From positions 5,422,501 to 5,486,500 of the forward strand of contig NZ_CP067102.1 in assembly GCF_016616885.1 (NCBI RefSeq): 64,000 nucleotides of DNA, given 5' to 3'. Each line of letters opens with the position of its first letter. The first letter of the stretch is position 1. Under the pieces are notes generated by a model. That model was not told the DNA's origin, made no database searches, and saw only the letters and a list, made by a program, of their open reading frames with translations. Made by a program: the position numbers and the translations under genes. Shown here piece after piece: positions 27,501 through 35,627 of the stretch. This DNA comes from Bradyrhizobium diazoefficiens (GTDB lineage: Bacteria > Pseudomonadota > Alphaproteobacteria > Rhizobiales > Xanthobacteraceae).

Positions 27501-28540
27501 TGCGATGCATGTGTTGTGCGGGGCTGACGACCCAGCCAAGCTTGCGCCGCAGGAACGCGCGTGAGGCCTGGAACCGTCGCAGCGAGGTTGACGGATTTCC
27601 ACTTCGGATCGAAACCGGGCGCCTGCAATCTGTCGATGCGCGAGAATAGGTGGTCGACGAAGCGCGCGACGCGCTCAGAACGGTTCGAGTTGTCTGGCCA
27701 ATTGAAGGCGACCAGAGCGGTCGGCACGGCGATGGTCGAAACCCGTTCACCCTGCTTAATTAGATCGGGATAGTCGGTCGCGTCGAGAGTAGCGGGAAGA
27801 TAGTAATCCTCGAACTTACTCTCGTACGGGACAGGCAGGAACTTGAAGCCTGACTCCCACCGGCCCTTCACAAAAGCATCCACCGGCTTCGACGTAATGA
27901 AGACGACAGCTGCAATCTCGCCTTTGCGCATCTGCTCAAGCGCGATCTGGTGCGGAATGAACGTTTTTTCCACCTCAATATTGAGGCGGCTGAAGATAAG
28001 CGGCCCTGAATAGGCAGCAGCGGTGCCCTGGTTGTTGAAGTTGACCTTCTTGCCGGCAAGGTCGTTCAGACTCTGAATCTCCGGGCGAACGAATATCTGG
28101 AGTTCGGACGGGAACAGATTCATGACATACGCAATTCGTCGCTGGATGTCCGGCACCTGGCTCTTGTATTCCTCGAGCGCGTCGGAATTGATGATCGCCG
28201 CGTCGATGCCGCGCAGATAAAGCAGGGAATTCAGGTTCTCCGTGGCTCCGCGTGTGACGATCGGCAGAACATGCAGGTTGTTTCCATCGTCGACCACGCG
28301 GGCGATCTCCGCCGCTAGACGTATCGGCGCGCCCTCGAGGAGGCCTCCGGCCAGGCCGACCGTCCAGGCATTCATGGCCATCACTTCCGGCCTTGGCTGT
28401 ACCGGTGCGGGCTGAACCGGGTGAGCCTTGTGGGGCCGCAAATTCGGGGGCTGCGCATCCGCCCAAGGCTGAATGGCCAGGAGCAATGCTGCGAACGCGG
28501 CGAGCAAGAGCAGCCGACGCCATCCTGTAAATCTTTTCAT
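27497..28540 (-). CDS. TAXI-family solute-binding protein
   Basis: A 347-residue periplasmic binding protein with a signal peptide (LLLLAAFAALLLAIQPWADA) and TAXI-type motifs: GLAGGLLEGAPIRLAAEIARVV, LPIVTRGATENLNSLLYLRGIDAAIINSDAL and DLAGKKVNFNNQGTAAAYSG. Such proteins usually deliver ligands to TRAP membrane subunits, but none is adjacent. It may be an orphan sensor or use a distant transporter. The coupling to the TagO-like gene (4-base overlap) is the only local hint at function. Confidence 0.85.
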   Translation of the reverse strand: MKRFTGWRRLLLLAAFAALLLAIQPWADAQPPNLRPHKAHPVQPAPVQPRPEVMAMNAWTVGLAGGLLEGAPIRLAAEIARVVDDGNNLHVLPIVTRGATENLNSLLYLRGIDAAIINSDALEEYKSQVPDIQRRIAYVMNLFPSELQIFVRPEIQSLNDLAGKKVNFNNQGTAAAYSGPLIFSRLNIEVEKTFIPHQIALEQMRKGEIAAVVFITSKPVDAFVKGRWESGFKFLPVPYESKFEDYYLPATLDATDYPDLIKQGERVSTIAVPTALVAFNWPDNSNRSERVARFVDHLFSRIDRLQAPGFDPKWKSVNLAATVPGLTRVPAAQAWLGRQPRTTHASQ

Positions 28541-28647
28541 CCACCCACTCCTTTACACATTCAGCATCCGCGTCGGCGCCTTCGGTCCTCGATTACTGAC
28601 TTGGAACATCGCCGCACAAGACTGTGCTATCGACGTAGCGCTGCGAG

Positions 28648-29910
28648 TCACGCCTTCGCCTCCTTGCTTCCTCCAGCTTCAGCACGCGCGTAAAGAGTTC
28701 GCGCTTTAGCGAGATCACCTTGCGTTCCATACGTTCCGAGATTTGGAAGGATTAGCGGATCGTAGGTTTCCGCGAGCGCGAAGCTTGCTTGCGCGCCGCC
28801 CATCCCAACGGCGCGCTCAAGCACGATCCGCACCGCGCCGATGTTTCCCTGTTCAAGCAGAATGCTCGCCCGCGCGATCAATTTCGCCGCTTGGACCCCT
28901 TCGTTAGGATTGACCGGAGCATCGCTCTGGCTGCGCGCCGCTGTGGTTTGGCTCTGGACCGACTTATCCTGGACCGGTTTGTCTTGGACTGTCTTGTTTT
29001 GGACAGGCTGGATCTGGCTTGGTCGTACCGGCGCTCTGGGTGGCTCCTCGCGCGCGGCCTGGCTGGGGGTTGCCGGCTGAGACGCAGCGGGGGGAGTTTT
29101 CGCCACAGGCGCGCCGCCGTCATGACGCGCCGATGCGAAATCCCTTTCCAACCCCGTAGCGCGCCCGCGTTCGCGCTGCAACAAGCTGCGCAGCTGGGCC
29201 ACGTCTCGCTCTCCGGCCTGCTTGATCCGTATGACTTCCTCGCTCGCCTTGGAAGCGCGCTCGGTCTCTGCGGCGAGATCGCGGCTTGCTTTTGCGAGAT
29301 CCCGGACCAGCTGCTCAGCCGGCTCGCGCTCCCGTTGCTGCGATTGCCGTAAGTTGGCGGTATCGTTCGCTTCCGCCTGTTTAAGCTGCGCCGCTTCCTC
29401 GCTGCCTTTGGCCGCTTGAGCTTCGTACGCGTAGATCTTGCTGCGCGCCATCGAGAGATCCTGCTCCAGCGCGGCGACTCTCAGGCGGGCCCGCCGTCTT
29501 GGCCAATGAGGCAGCCACAGCGGGCTGGAGCCTGGCCCTCCATTCGCGCGCCTGCGCTCAGGACGCACCACAAACAAGAATCGCAAGCGCGCGCTTTTAA
29601 TTGCACCTGAAAAGGTGCGTGGGGCAAGTACTACAGGTTGGTACTCCGTTTGGCCGAAACAAGCGGGCCGACAATTCTTCCGTGCAACCACAATCACCTG
29701 CCGCCAGAATTCTCGCGTTTGCTGCTTGAAGAGCGGCAGCAGCTTCTCGAAACTCTCATCCCGGTGCGCGTCGACTTCCCAGGTCGTTACCCGAGCGCTC
29801 AGGGCTTTGCCGTCCCCCTCAATGTCGGCGACTAATCGACGAACAGGCTTCCGAGTAGCGCCCTTCTGGATCGCCATTGCGCTGCTTGAGCGTGCAATGA
29901 TGTTTCGCAC
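28648..29910 (-). CDS. Coiled-coil protein with C-terminal Sel1/TPR-like region (paralogue 1)
   Basis: The convincing part is residues ~145-420: a coiled coil starting RVAALEQDLSMARSKIYAYEAQ, a Gln/Val/Lys-rich spacer (NKTVQDKPVQDKSVQ) and a C-terminal helical-repeat region (ASILLEQGNIGAVRIVLERAVGMGGAQASFALAETYDPLILPNLGTYG) nearly shared with the protein at 30963-33248. The first ~140 residues have no signal peptide, an odd composition and nothing recognisable. Either the real start is internal or an indel joined unrelated sequence. The function is unknown; relatives are probably envelope proteins. Confidence 0.6.
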   Translation of the reverse strand: MRNIIARSSSAMAIQKGATRKPVRRLVADIEGDGKALSARVTTWEVDAHRDESFEKLLPLFKQQTREFWRQVIVVARKNCRPACFGQTEYQPVVLAPRTFSGAIKSARLRFLFVVRPERRRANGGPGSSPLWLPHWPRRRARLRVAALEQDLSMARSKIYAYEAQAAKGSEEAAQLKQAEANDTANLRQSQQREREPAEQLVRDLAKASRDLAAETERASKASEEVIRIKQAGERDVAQLRSLLQRERGRATGLERDFASARHDGGAPVAKTPPAASQPATPSQAAREEPPRAPVRPSQIQPVQNKTVQDKPVQDKSVQSQTTAARSQSDAPVNPNEGVQAAKLIARASILLEQGNIGAVRIVLERAVGMGGAQASFALAETYDPLILPNLGTYGTQGDLAKARTLYARAEAGGSKEAKA

Positions 29911-30310
29911 CTAATCGGCCGTGCGCGGAGCGCGTAAGGCTGCAGCGTCGAGCCGTTGCAGCACGGCCATCCGGAATCTGGACCAGCATCCAATCCCTTT
30001 GGAGTACTCTCCATTCGTCCACCCACATCAGAAATTCTGCATTCATGCGTCAGGAGTGGGTGATAACTATTTTGACCCGGTGTTCCACCGCGCATGAGCA
30101 TGAATTTGGTCGAACGGGTTTCCGCTGCAGGAAAGGAACTGCCCCGGAGCAGCCAGCGCCGAGTGGAGGGAGTACGCTCTTGGAATCGAGTCTCAGAAAC
30201 GAAAGGCCCCCACTGAGGCTGCCAACCGAGGGTCGGCCTGCTGCACCTCGACGGCTACGACCTACACAAGATGTCGCTGATCGAGAGGGCAAAGCCGACA
30301 GGAAAACCTC
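29911..30310. other. Spacer with a small DNA-ligase-D-like relic
   Basis: No intact gene. At 30235-30293 one rightward frame reads GLLHLDGYDLHKMSLIER, which resembles the ATP-dependent ligase domain of LigD (…LLHLDGxDLRxLPLIERK). Nothing further up- or downstream matches, so it is at most a short fragment. A GGA at 30301 may serve the VanZ-like gene. Confidence 0.45.
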
Positions 30311-30778
30311 ATGTCTCAGAAACTGCTTAAGTTCGCTGCTTGGGCCTGTCTGTGCGCCATTGCTTATTCAACCCTGTCGCCGCTTAGGGACAGACCGATC
30401 TTGCTGACCTCGTCAAATCTGGAGCACCTTGCAGCATTTGCCCTTCTCGGCATGGTCTTCTGCTTAGCATATCCCCACCGCACTCTTTCCGTCTTAACCA
30501 TCGTATTCGGCAGCGCCGCGTTGCTTGAGCTTCTGCAGTTGCTTACTCCGGATCGACACGCGCGAATCCTGGATGCACTCCAAAAAGTTGCTGGAGGTGC
30601 CGCAGGCGTTCTCGCCGGCAACGCTGTCTTACGTTTCGACCGAGTTCGTTTCTGGCTGTTGCGCGACCCGACACCTGGCCCATGTCCTGAAATTCGCAGC
30701 AAGCCTGTCCCGCATCACGCATCCCGAGCTATCGACAAGGCCGCCAAAATTGCGCATCGTACCAATTTGCACGATTGA
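30311..30778 (+). CDS. VanZ-like small membrane protein
   Basis: 155 residues with about four hydrophobic segments in the first 110: FAAWACLCAIAYSTLSP, HLAAFALLGMVFCLAY, LSVLTIVFGSAALLELLQLL and AGGAAGVLAGNAVL. The pattern STLSPL...NLEHLAAFALLG...ELLQLLTPDRHARILDAL is typical of VanZ-like proteins, which are common beside polysaccharide genes but biochemically undefined. The last ~40 residues are basic and unstructured. It is a single gene, opposite in direction to both neighbours. Confidence 0.8.
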   Translation: MSQKLLKFAAWACLCAIAYSTLSPLRDRPILLTSSNLEHLAAFALLGMVFCLAYPHRTLSVLTIVFGSAALLELLQLLTPDRHARILDALQKVAGGAAGVLAGNAVLRFDRVRFWLLRDPTPGPCPEIRSKPVPHHASRAIDKAAKIAHRTNLHD

Positions 30779-30962
30779 TCGACGCGTCGCCAAGCCGTCG
30801 TGTCAAGCCGTCGTGTACAGCCGTTATCGCGGGCCACCACGATAGTCCGGCCCCATCGAGCCGTCAGGTCAGACCTGCAAGACGGCCATGGGACAACGGC
30901 GCCTCGCGATGGAGACCATTGCGCTGAAATCGAATGACTGACTGGCATGTGCACGGAAAAAA

Positions 30963-33248
30963 CTAGCGGCGTAGCGCCTCCAGCCGCGCTTTCGCCGCCT
31001 TGATTCCTGCGGAGTCGGCCTGGGCATAAAGGGCTTTCGCTCTGCTCGCATTGCCGAGCGTGCCGTAAGTTCCCCATTTCGCAAGAACCAATGGATCGTA
31101 GGTTTCTGCCAGCGCGAAGCTCGCCTGGGCGCTGCCCATCTCGACGGCGCGCTCGAGTACAAGTCGCGCCGCGCCTATATCACCCTGCCGGAGCAGCGCG
31201 CTCGCCCGCGCAACCAACCCAGCGGCCGCCGCAGCCGGCTTGGAAGCAGGTTGAGCATCAGCGCGATCAGGCGCCGCTAGCGTCTGCTCGGCGATTGGAT
31301 TACCGGCCACTTCGATAGACTTGTCCGGCGCGGTCGAACCGGTCGTCACGACACTTAACGTAGCGCCCTGCGCATTGCGAACCTGGACCTCATACGCATA
31401 AATTGCGCTCCGCGCCAGGGAGGGGCTCTGCGCCTGCGCGTCTGCCCTTGCGCGCAATTGCCTCAACTCGGCAGCACCGGCTTCCGCCGCTTGCTTCTGC
31501 AGCACGACTTCCTCGTTTGCCTTTGCCGCCAGCGCCGTCTGGGTCTCGCTATCTCGATGCGCTGCCGCGAGATCCTGCTCCAACCGCGCGGACCGCTCAC
31601 GCTCCTTTTGCAGGTCCACCGCGCCGCTCTTCCCCGCCGTTATCAGCCGGGACATTTCCTCGGCTGTTTTGGTCACCAGCGCCACCTTGGACGCGACGTC
31701 GCGCCGCGCCGCGGCCAGATCCTGTTCGAGCCCTGCGGACCGCTCGCGCTCCTTTTGCAGGTCCGTGGCAGCGCTCTTCCCCGTCGCTTGCAGCCGGGAC
31801 GTTTCCTCACCTGCTTTCGCCACCAGCGCGGCCTTGGTCTCAGCGTCGTGCCGCGCCGCCGCCAGATCCTGCTCCAGCCTATCAGCCCGCTGCCGCACTG
31901 ACTGCAGCGAGTCCTGCAATGCCACCGCGCCAGAAGCACCGGCTTCCACCGCTCGCTTCTGCCGCAAGACTTCCTCGCCTGCCTTTGCAACCAACACAGT
32001 CTGGGCCTCGACATCGCGCCGTGCCGCCGCGAGCTCCTCCTCCAACCGCGCGGACCGCTCACGTTCCTTTTGCAGGTCCGGCGTGCCGCTCTCCCCTGCT
32101 GTTTTCCGCCGAGAGGATTCCTCGCCTGCTTTCGTCGCAAGCGCGGCCGCGGTCTCCAGATCACGCCTCGCAGCCGCAAGATCCTGATCAAGCCGCGCGG
32201 ACCGCTCGCGTTCCTGTCGCAGGGATGCCTGCAGCTTCGCAGCGTCGCTTTCTCCCGCCGACTTCAGTCGGGAGATGTCCTCATCCGCTTTCGTTGCGAG
32301 CGCGGTCTGGGTCTCGAGATCCCGCCGCGTCGCGGCAAGATCTCCCTCCAGCCGCGCGGACTTCTCGCGCTCCTGTCGCAGCTCAGCCACGCCCATCTCC
32401 CCCGACTGTCTCAGGCGGGACGCTTCCTCGTTTGCTTTCGCCGCGCCTGCGACCTGTGTCTCGACCTCTCGTCGCGCGACCGCAAGATCCTGCTCCAGAC
32501 GTGCGAACCTCTCGCGCTCGTCCGGGCCGCGAAGCGACACCGCGCCGCTCTCCCCCGCTCGCTTCAGCCGGGAAACCTCCTCGCCAGCCTGTGTCGCGAG
32601 CGCAGTCTGGGTCTCGACATCACGGCGCGCTGCCGCGAGATCCTGTTCCAGTCTTCCTGCCCGCTCACGCGCCTGTTGCAGGGCGTCCTGCGACTCCGCG
32701 CCGCCCTGCGCGGCCTGTTTCACCCTGGCAGCGTCTTCGACAGCTTTCGCCGCCAGTGCGGCCTGGACTTCGACGTCGCGTCTCGCCGCCGCAAGATCCT
32801 GCTCCAACCACTCCGCCCGCCCGCGCTCCTGCTCGATACTCTGCAGCAGGCCAATATCAAGCCTTGCACTGGAGAGTTCGCAGGACAGTCTCTCCCCCCA
32901 ATGGGGATCCTGTTCCGAAGACCTTCCAATCTCGGTGGTCGTTCCCTGTCCAACCGGCACCGATTTGTCGTTGCCACCTCGGCCCGGCGGCACGGCTTCG
33001 GGATTGCTGTCCTGCGCCGCTTTAGCAGAATCGGGATTGCGGGCAGCCGCTATGTGTTGCGCATCTGCAGAGGGGCGCGCCGGATCAGGCGACGCCCGTG
33101 TTTCCGGCGCGCACGCCATTGCGAGCATGGCGACGCTCGTCCACAAGAGCGCGGGTCGTCCCATCTTGAGCAGATGGCCAGGCGACGAGCCTACACCTAT
33201 ATCCTCCTTGAGGAGAACCGTCCGATTCACCGCAAATACCCGTCGCAT
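30963..33248 (-). CDS. Long coiled-coil repeat protein with Sel1/TPR-like C-terminus (paralogue 2)
   Basis: 761 residues. A hydrophobic segment (~29-48, LLWTSVAMLAMACAPETRA) is probably a signal peptide, perhaps of a lipoprotein, although the lipobox is imperfect. Residues ~147-590 hold nine tandem units of roughly 47-57 residues built on RLEQDLAAARRDVETQTALAAKAG in outline. A spacer and a C-terminal helical repeat (LLRQGDIGAARLVLERAVEMGSAQASFALAETYDPLVL) follow, matching the protein at 28648-29910. The start could be 33248 or the internal ATG 33164; neither has a clear ribosome-binding site. It is likely an envelope-spanning rod, function unknown. Confidence 0.75.
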   Translation of the reverse strand: MRRVFAVNRTVLLKEDIGVGSSPGHLLKMGRPALLWTSVAMLAMACAPETRASPDPARPSADAQHIAAARNPDSAKAAQDSNPEAVPPGRGGNDKSVPVGQGTTTEIGRSSEQDPHWGERLSCELSSARLDIGLLQSIEQERGRAEWLEQDLAAARRDVEVQAALAAKAVEDAARVKQAAQGGAESQDALQQARERAGRLEQDLAAARRDVETQTALATQAGEEVSRLKRAGESGAVSLRGPDERERFARLEQDLAVARREVETQVAGAAKANEEASRLRQSGEMGVAELRQEREKSARLEGDLAATRRDLETQTALATKADEDISRLKSAGESDAAKLQASLRQERERSARLDQDLAAARRDLETAAALATKAGEESSRRKTAGESGTPDLQKERERSARLEEELAAARRDVEAQTVLVAKAGEEVLRQKRAVEAGASGAVALQDSLQSVRQRADRLEQDLAAARHDAETKAALVAKAGEETSRLQATGKSAATDLQKERERSAGLEQDLAAARRDVASKVALVTKTAEEMSRLITAGKSGAVDLQKERERSARLEQDLAAAHRDSETQTALAAKANEEVVLQKQAAEAGAAELRQLRARADAQAQSPSLARSAIYAYEVQVRNAQGATLSVVTTGSTAPDKSIEVAGNPIAEQTLAAPDRADAQPASKPAAAAAGLVARASALLRQGDIGAARLVLERAVEMGSAQASFALAETYDPLVLAKWGTYGTLGNASRAKALYAQADSAGIKAAKARLEALRR
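31450..32810 (-). repeat. Nine-copy coding repeat, ~150 bp period
   Basis: This segment encodes the nine coiled-coil units of the 761-residue protein. Each is marked by a variant of RLEQDLAAARRD. The units differ by many substitutions, so the array is old rather than a recent slippage product. The opposite strand stays open over most of it because of base composition. Confidence 0.8.
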
Positions 33249-33862
33249 AGCGATACGATCTGTTGAGGTGCGGCATTATGCGTCTCACCTCCCCGCGAAG
33301 CCTATAATCCGCATGGAGGACCCACCCGTCCCTTTCGGGTTAGGTCGTGGATCACGGCCTAACACGTACCAGCCGTTCTCCTGCAGTACCAACACGCGCA
33401 GGCCCCCTCACTTCACCGCCCCCGCCTAGCGAGCAATCGGGATGTCCTTATTTTCGGCCTTGTGCATCCTTTCCCGGGTATTGCCGGGGGCCTTGAACAA
33501 TATCTCCGGCGTCCTCGATACGTTGATGCGTCGTGACCGCATTTGTCCGCGCCGTGAGCAAGTTGAAGCGCATCTTCTTCGCCCAGGGAGGCTACGCGCA
33601 GGAATCGCTATCAGTGCCGTCTCGTCATCTTCTTGGTGAAAGCCCCAGGCTTCGGCGGCGCAGGCATGGACCTTGCGCGGTAACTATCGTTTGGCCGAAA
33701 TACCCCGAAATTGCCAGGCCGGCCTTCCGCACAGGAGGGTTACTGTTAAGTGGCGCAGGACGAAGGGCTGACTGACGATCCCCGCCTCCCTGCAGCATTT
33801 GCTAGAAATGGTCGGCGGCTGAGCCAGATTCGCTTATTCCCGGTCCTGCATGGTGGATATAG
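33249..33862. other. Gene-poor stretch with a degenerate DsrE-like copy
   Basis: Apart from the DsrE-like remnant at 33358-33520, no frame on either strand has recognisable content. It is the upstream region of the long coiled-coil gene (leftward), so that gene's promoter should be here. Confidence 0.5.
33358..33520 (-). pseudogene. Degenerate copy of the DsrE-family gene 3' end
   Basis: Base by base this resembles 26253-26415, the 3' part of the intact DsrE gene. Shared runs include caatcgggatgtcctt, ttctcctgca and gccttgaac, and the spacing is nearly the same. It has small indels, in-frame stops and no intact 5' half. With the two paralogous coiled-coil genes it points to duplication of a gene block. 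Confidence 0.75.
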
Positions 33863-34051
33863 ATGATCGACGAGCAGTTGGTGCGCCTAAAAGTATGCAG
33901 CAACAACATCCATCGCTATCGCCGACTGCTCAGGGGCAAGCTGACGGAGCAAGAGCGGCAATTCGTCGAAAGACGTCTAAGGGATGAACAGTTGGCGATG
34001 CAGAGCCTAGCGGCGGTTGGCCTGGCGCTAGATGACTCGAGAGCTATATGA
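33863..34051 (+). CDS. Small hypothetical protein
   Basis: 62 residues, highly charged and mostly helical (HRYRRLLRGKLTEQERQFVERRLRDEQLAMQSLA). I do not recognise a family. The Arg/Glu spacing looks like a genuine small helical-hairpin protein rather than a random frame. It starts at ATG 33863 with only a weak upstream site. Confidence 0.45.
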   Translation: MIDEQLVRLKVCSNNIHRYRRLLRGKLTEQERQFVERRLRDEQLAMQSLAAVGLALDDSRAI

Positions 34052-34168
34052 AGAAGGCTGCCTTATGTCGGACAACTCCGTTGTCGCTTGGTTTGGCCAA
34101 ACGCACCGTCAACCCACGCGTTAGCGAACTCTTCGAATAGAACTAGCTCATTCGCTGCCGAGGACGTC

Positions 34169-34372
34169 ATGGCAGGATCGTCCCAACACGAGCTCAAGTT
34201 TCCGCCGGGTTCACGCGTTCAGATAAAGCCGACAGCTGGCCCTCGCTTAGCTGGAAGGACAGGGACCGTGATCGGGGCAGGATACTATCCGAAGAGCCTC
34301 CGCGTCATTCTGGACGGATCGAAGGGGCCAATCACTCTTCACATGGACTACCTGGCCACGATCGACACGTGA
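34169..34372 (+). CDS. Small KOW-like hypothetical protein
   Basis: 67 residues. The stretch FPPGSRVQIKPTAGPRLAGRTGTVIGAGYYPKSLRVILDG has the shape of a KOW/SH3-like beta-barrel, as in small nucleic-acid-binding or regulatory proteins; that reading is tentative. ATG 34169 has CGAGGA five bases upstream. A longer frame from 34088 lacks such a site. The leftward sugar-ABC ATPase gene converges on it. Confidence 0.55.
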   Translation: MAGSSQHELKFPPGSRVQIKPTAGPRLAGRTGTVIGAGYYPKSLRVILDGSKGPITLHMDYLATIDT

Positions 34373-34449
34373 AGCGGACGCGGCGCCGTACTTGCGGACC
34401 AAGGGCATCGAAAGTTGGGATGAGCTGCAATGCCCGCGAAAACCACAGG

Positions 34450-35541
34450 CTACGAAATGGCCTTCCCTGAAACCTTATCGAAAAGGTGCGTTCGCTCCAG
34501 ATCGAGAGCGACGTCGATAAAGCGATCCGGCGCCGCAGCAACACCGACCTGCATCTGAGCCGTGAACGGGAATGTGCCCACGGTTCCAATCACGAGGGTA
34601 TGCGGCCCGAGCGGCTCAACGTCTTTCACCATCAAGCGGACCGATGAGCCCATCGGCGCATCCTGCCGGAGCACATGATCGGGCCGCACGCCGAGCACAA
34701 CCGGCTTGCCGACGCTCCCTGCATAGGCCGCCTCGCTAGACTTCGGCAATTTCAACACCGCACCCGACGGCTCGGCGAAGACCAGCGCGCCGTCGCGAGC
34801 GACAATCTCGCCATGGATAAAATTCATGCTGGGCGCGCCCATGAAGCCCGCGACGAAGAGATTGCTGGGCTTCTCGTAGATCGTGATCGGATCGGCCGCC
34901 TGCTCGATCCGGCCGCGATTCATCACCACGACACGATCCGCCATGGTCATCGCCTCGACCTGATCGTGCGTGACATAGACGATCGTCTTGGCGAGACGGC
35001 GGTGCAATGCCTTGATCTCGGTCCGCATCTCGATGCGGAGCTTGGCGTCGAGGTTTGACAAGGGCTCGTCGAACAGAAACACGTCCGGGCTACGCACGAT
35101 GGCACGGCCGATCGCGACGCGCTGACGCTGTCCTCCGGAGAGCTGCTTGGGCCGGCGGTCCAGATATTGCTCGAGGTCGAGAACCCGCGCCACGTCCTGG
35201 ACAGCTTTCGCGACGCCGGCGCGTGACTCGCCCCGCACCTTCATGCCGTAGCCGATGTTCTCCCCCACCGTCATATGAGGATAGAGCGCATAGTTCTGGA
35301 ACACCATCGCACAATTGCGCAGACCCGGACGCAGCTGCGTCACGTCGCGGCTGCCGATGCGGATGTTTCCGCTGGTGACTGCCTCCAGCCCTGCAATCAT
35401 GCGTAACGTCGTGGTCTTGCCACAGCCGGACGGCCCGACAAGCACGACGAATTCCTCGTCGGCGACGTTCAGATCGAGCCCCTCGATGATCTTGTAGGGC
35501 CCATATGCCTTGCTGACGTTTTCGATCTCGACGTGCGCCAT
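34450..35541 (-). CDS. Sugar ABC transporter ATPase (UgpC/MalK type)
   Basis: A 363-residue ATPase of a CUT1-type sugar importer: Walker A GPSGCGKTTTLRMIAGLE, Q-loop VFQNYALYPHMTV, signature LSGGQRQRVAIGRAI, Walker B VFLFDEPLSNLDAKLR, H-loop YVTHDQVEAMTMADR, and a C-terminal TOBE region (VVLGVRPDHV, then LMVKDVEPLGPHTLV). AAGGA precedes ATG 35541 by about five bases. It is the last gene of the leftward deo-type operon, separated from the binding-protein gene by a strong hairpin. Confidence 0.95.
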   Translation of the reverse strand: MAHVEIENVSKAYGPYKIIEGLDLNVADEEFVVLVGPSGCGKTTTLRMIAGLEAVTSGNIRIGSRDVTQLRPGLRNCAMVFQNYALYPHMTVGENIGYGMKVRGESRAGVAKAVQDVARVLDLEQYLDRRPKQLSGGQRQRVAIGRAIVRSPDVFLFDEPLSNLDAKLRIEMRTEIKALHRRLAKTIVYVTHDQVEAMTMADRVVVMNRGRIEQAADPITIYEKPSNLFVAGFMGAPSMNFIHGEIVARDGALVFAEPSGAVLKLPKSSEAAYAGSVGKPVVLGVRPDHVLRQDAPMGSSVRLMVKDVEPLGPHTLVIGTVGTFPFTAQMQVGVAAAPDRFIDVALDLERTHLFDKVSGKAIS

Positions 35542-35580
35542 GGATTCCTTTTTCCGTCCCTCATATCGACGGCCAACAAA

Positions 35581-35612
35581 GCCCCGGATGATGCTTACGC
35601 ATCATCCGGGGC
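35581..35612 (-). terminator. Perfect 14-bp hairpin between binding-protein and ATPase genes
   Basis: gccccggatgatgc (35581-35594) pairs exactly with 35599-35612 around a 4-base loop. In the leftward transcript it lies 16 bases after the binding-protein stop, and TTTG follows the stem. It probably acts as a partial terminator or RNA-stability element so that the binding protein is made in excess over the ATPase, a known arrangement in ABC operons. Confidence 0.8.
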
Positions 35613-35627
35613 AGTCTCCGCAGGAAG

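Noticed and set aside
31403..33025. A rightward 540-codon Pro/Arg/Ser-rich frame
   Set aside because: Antisense shadow of the nine-unit coiled-coil array; its apparent repeats are simply the other strand of that array.
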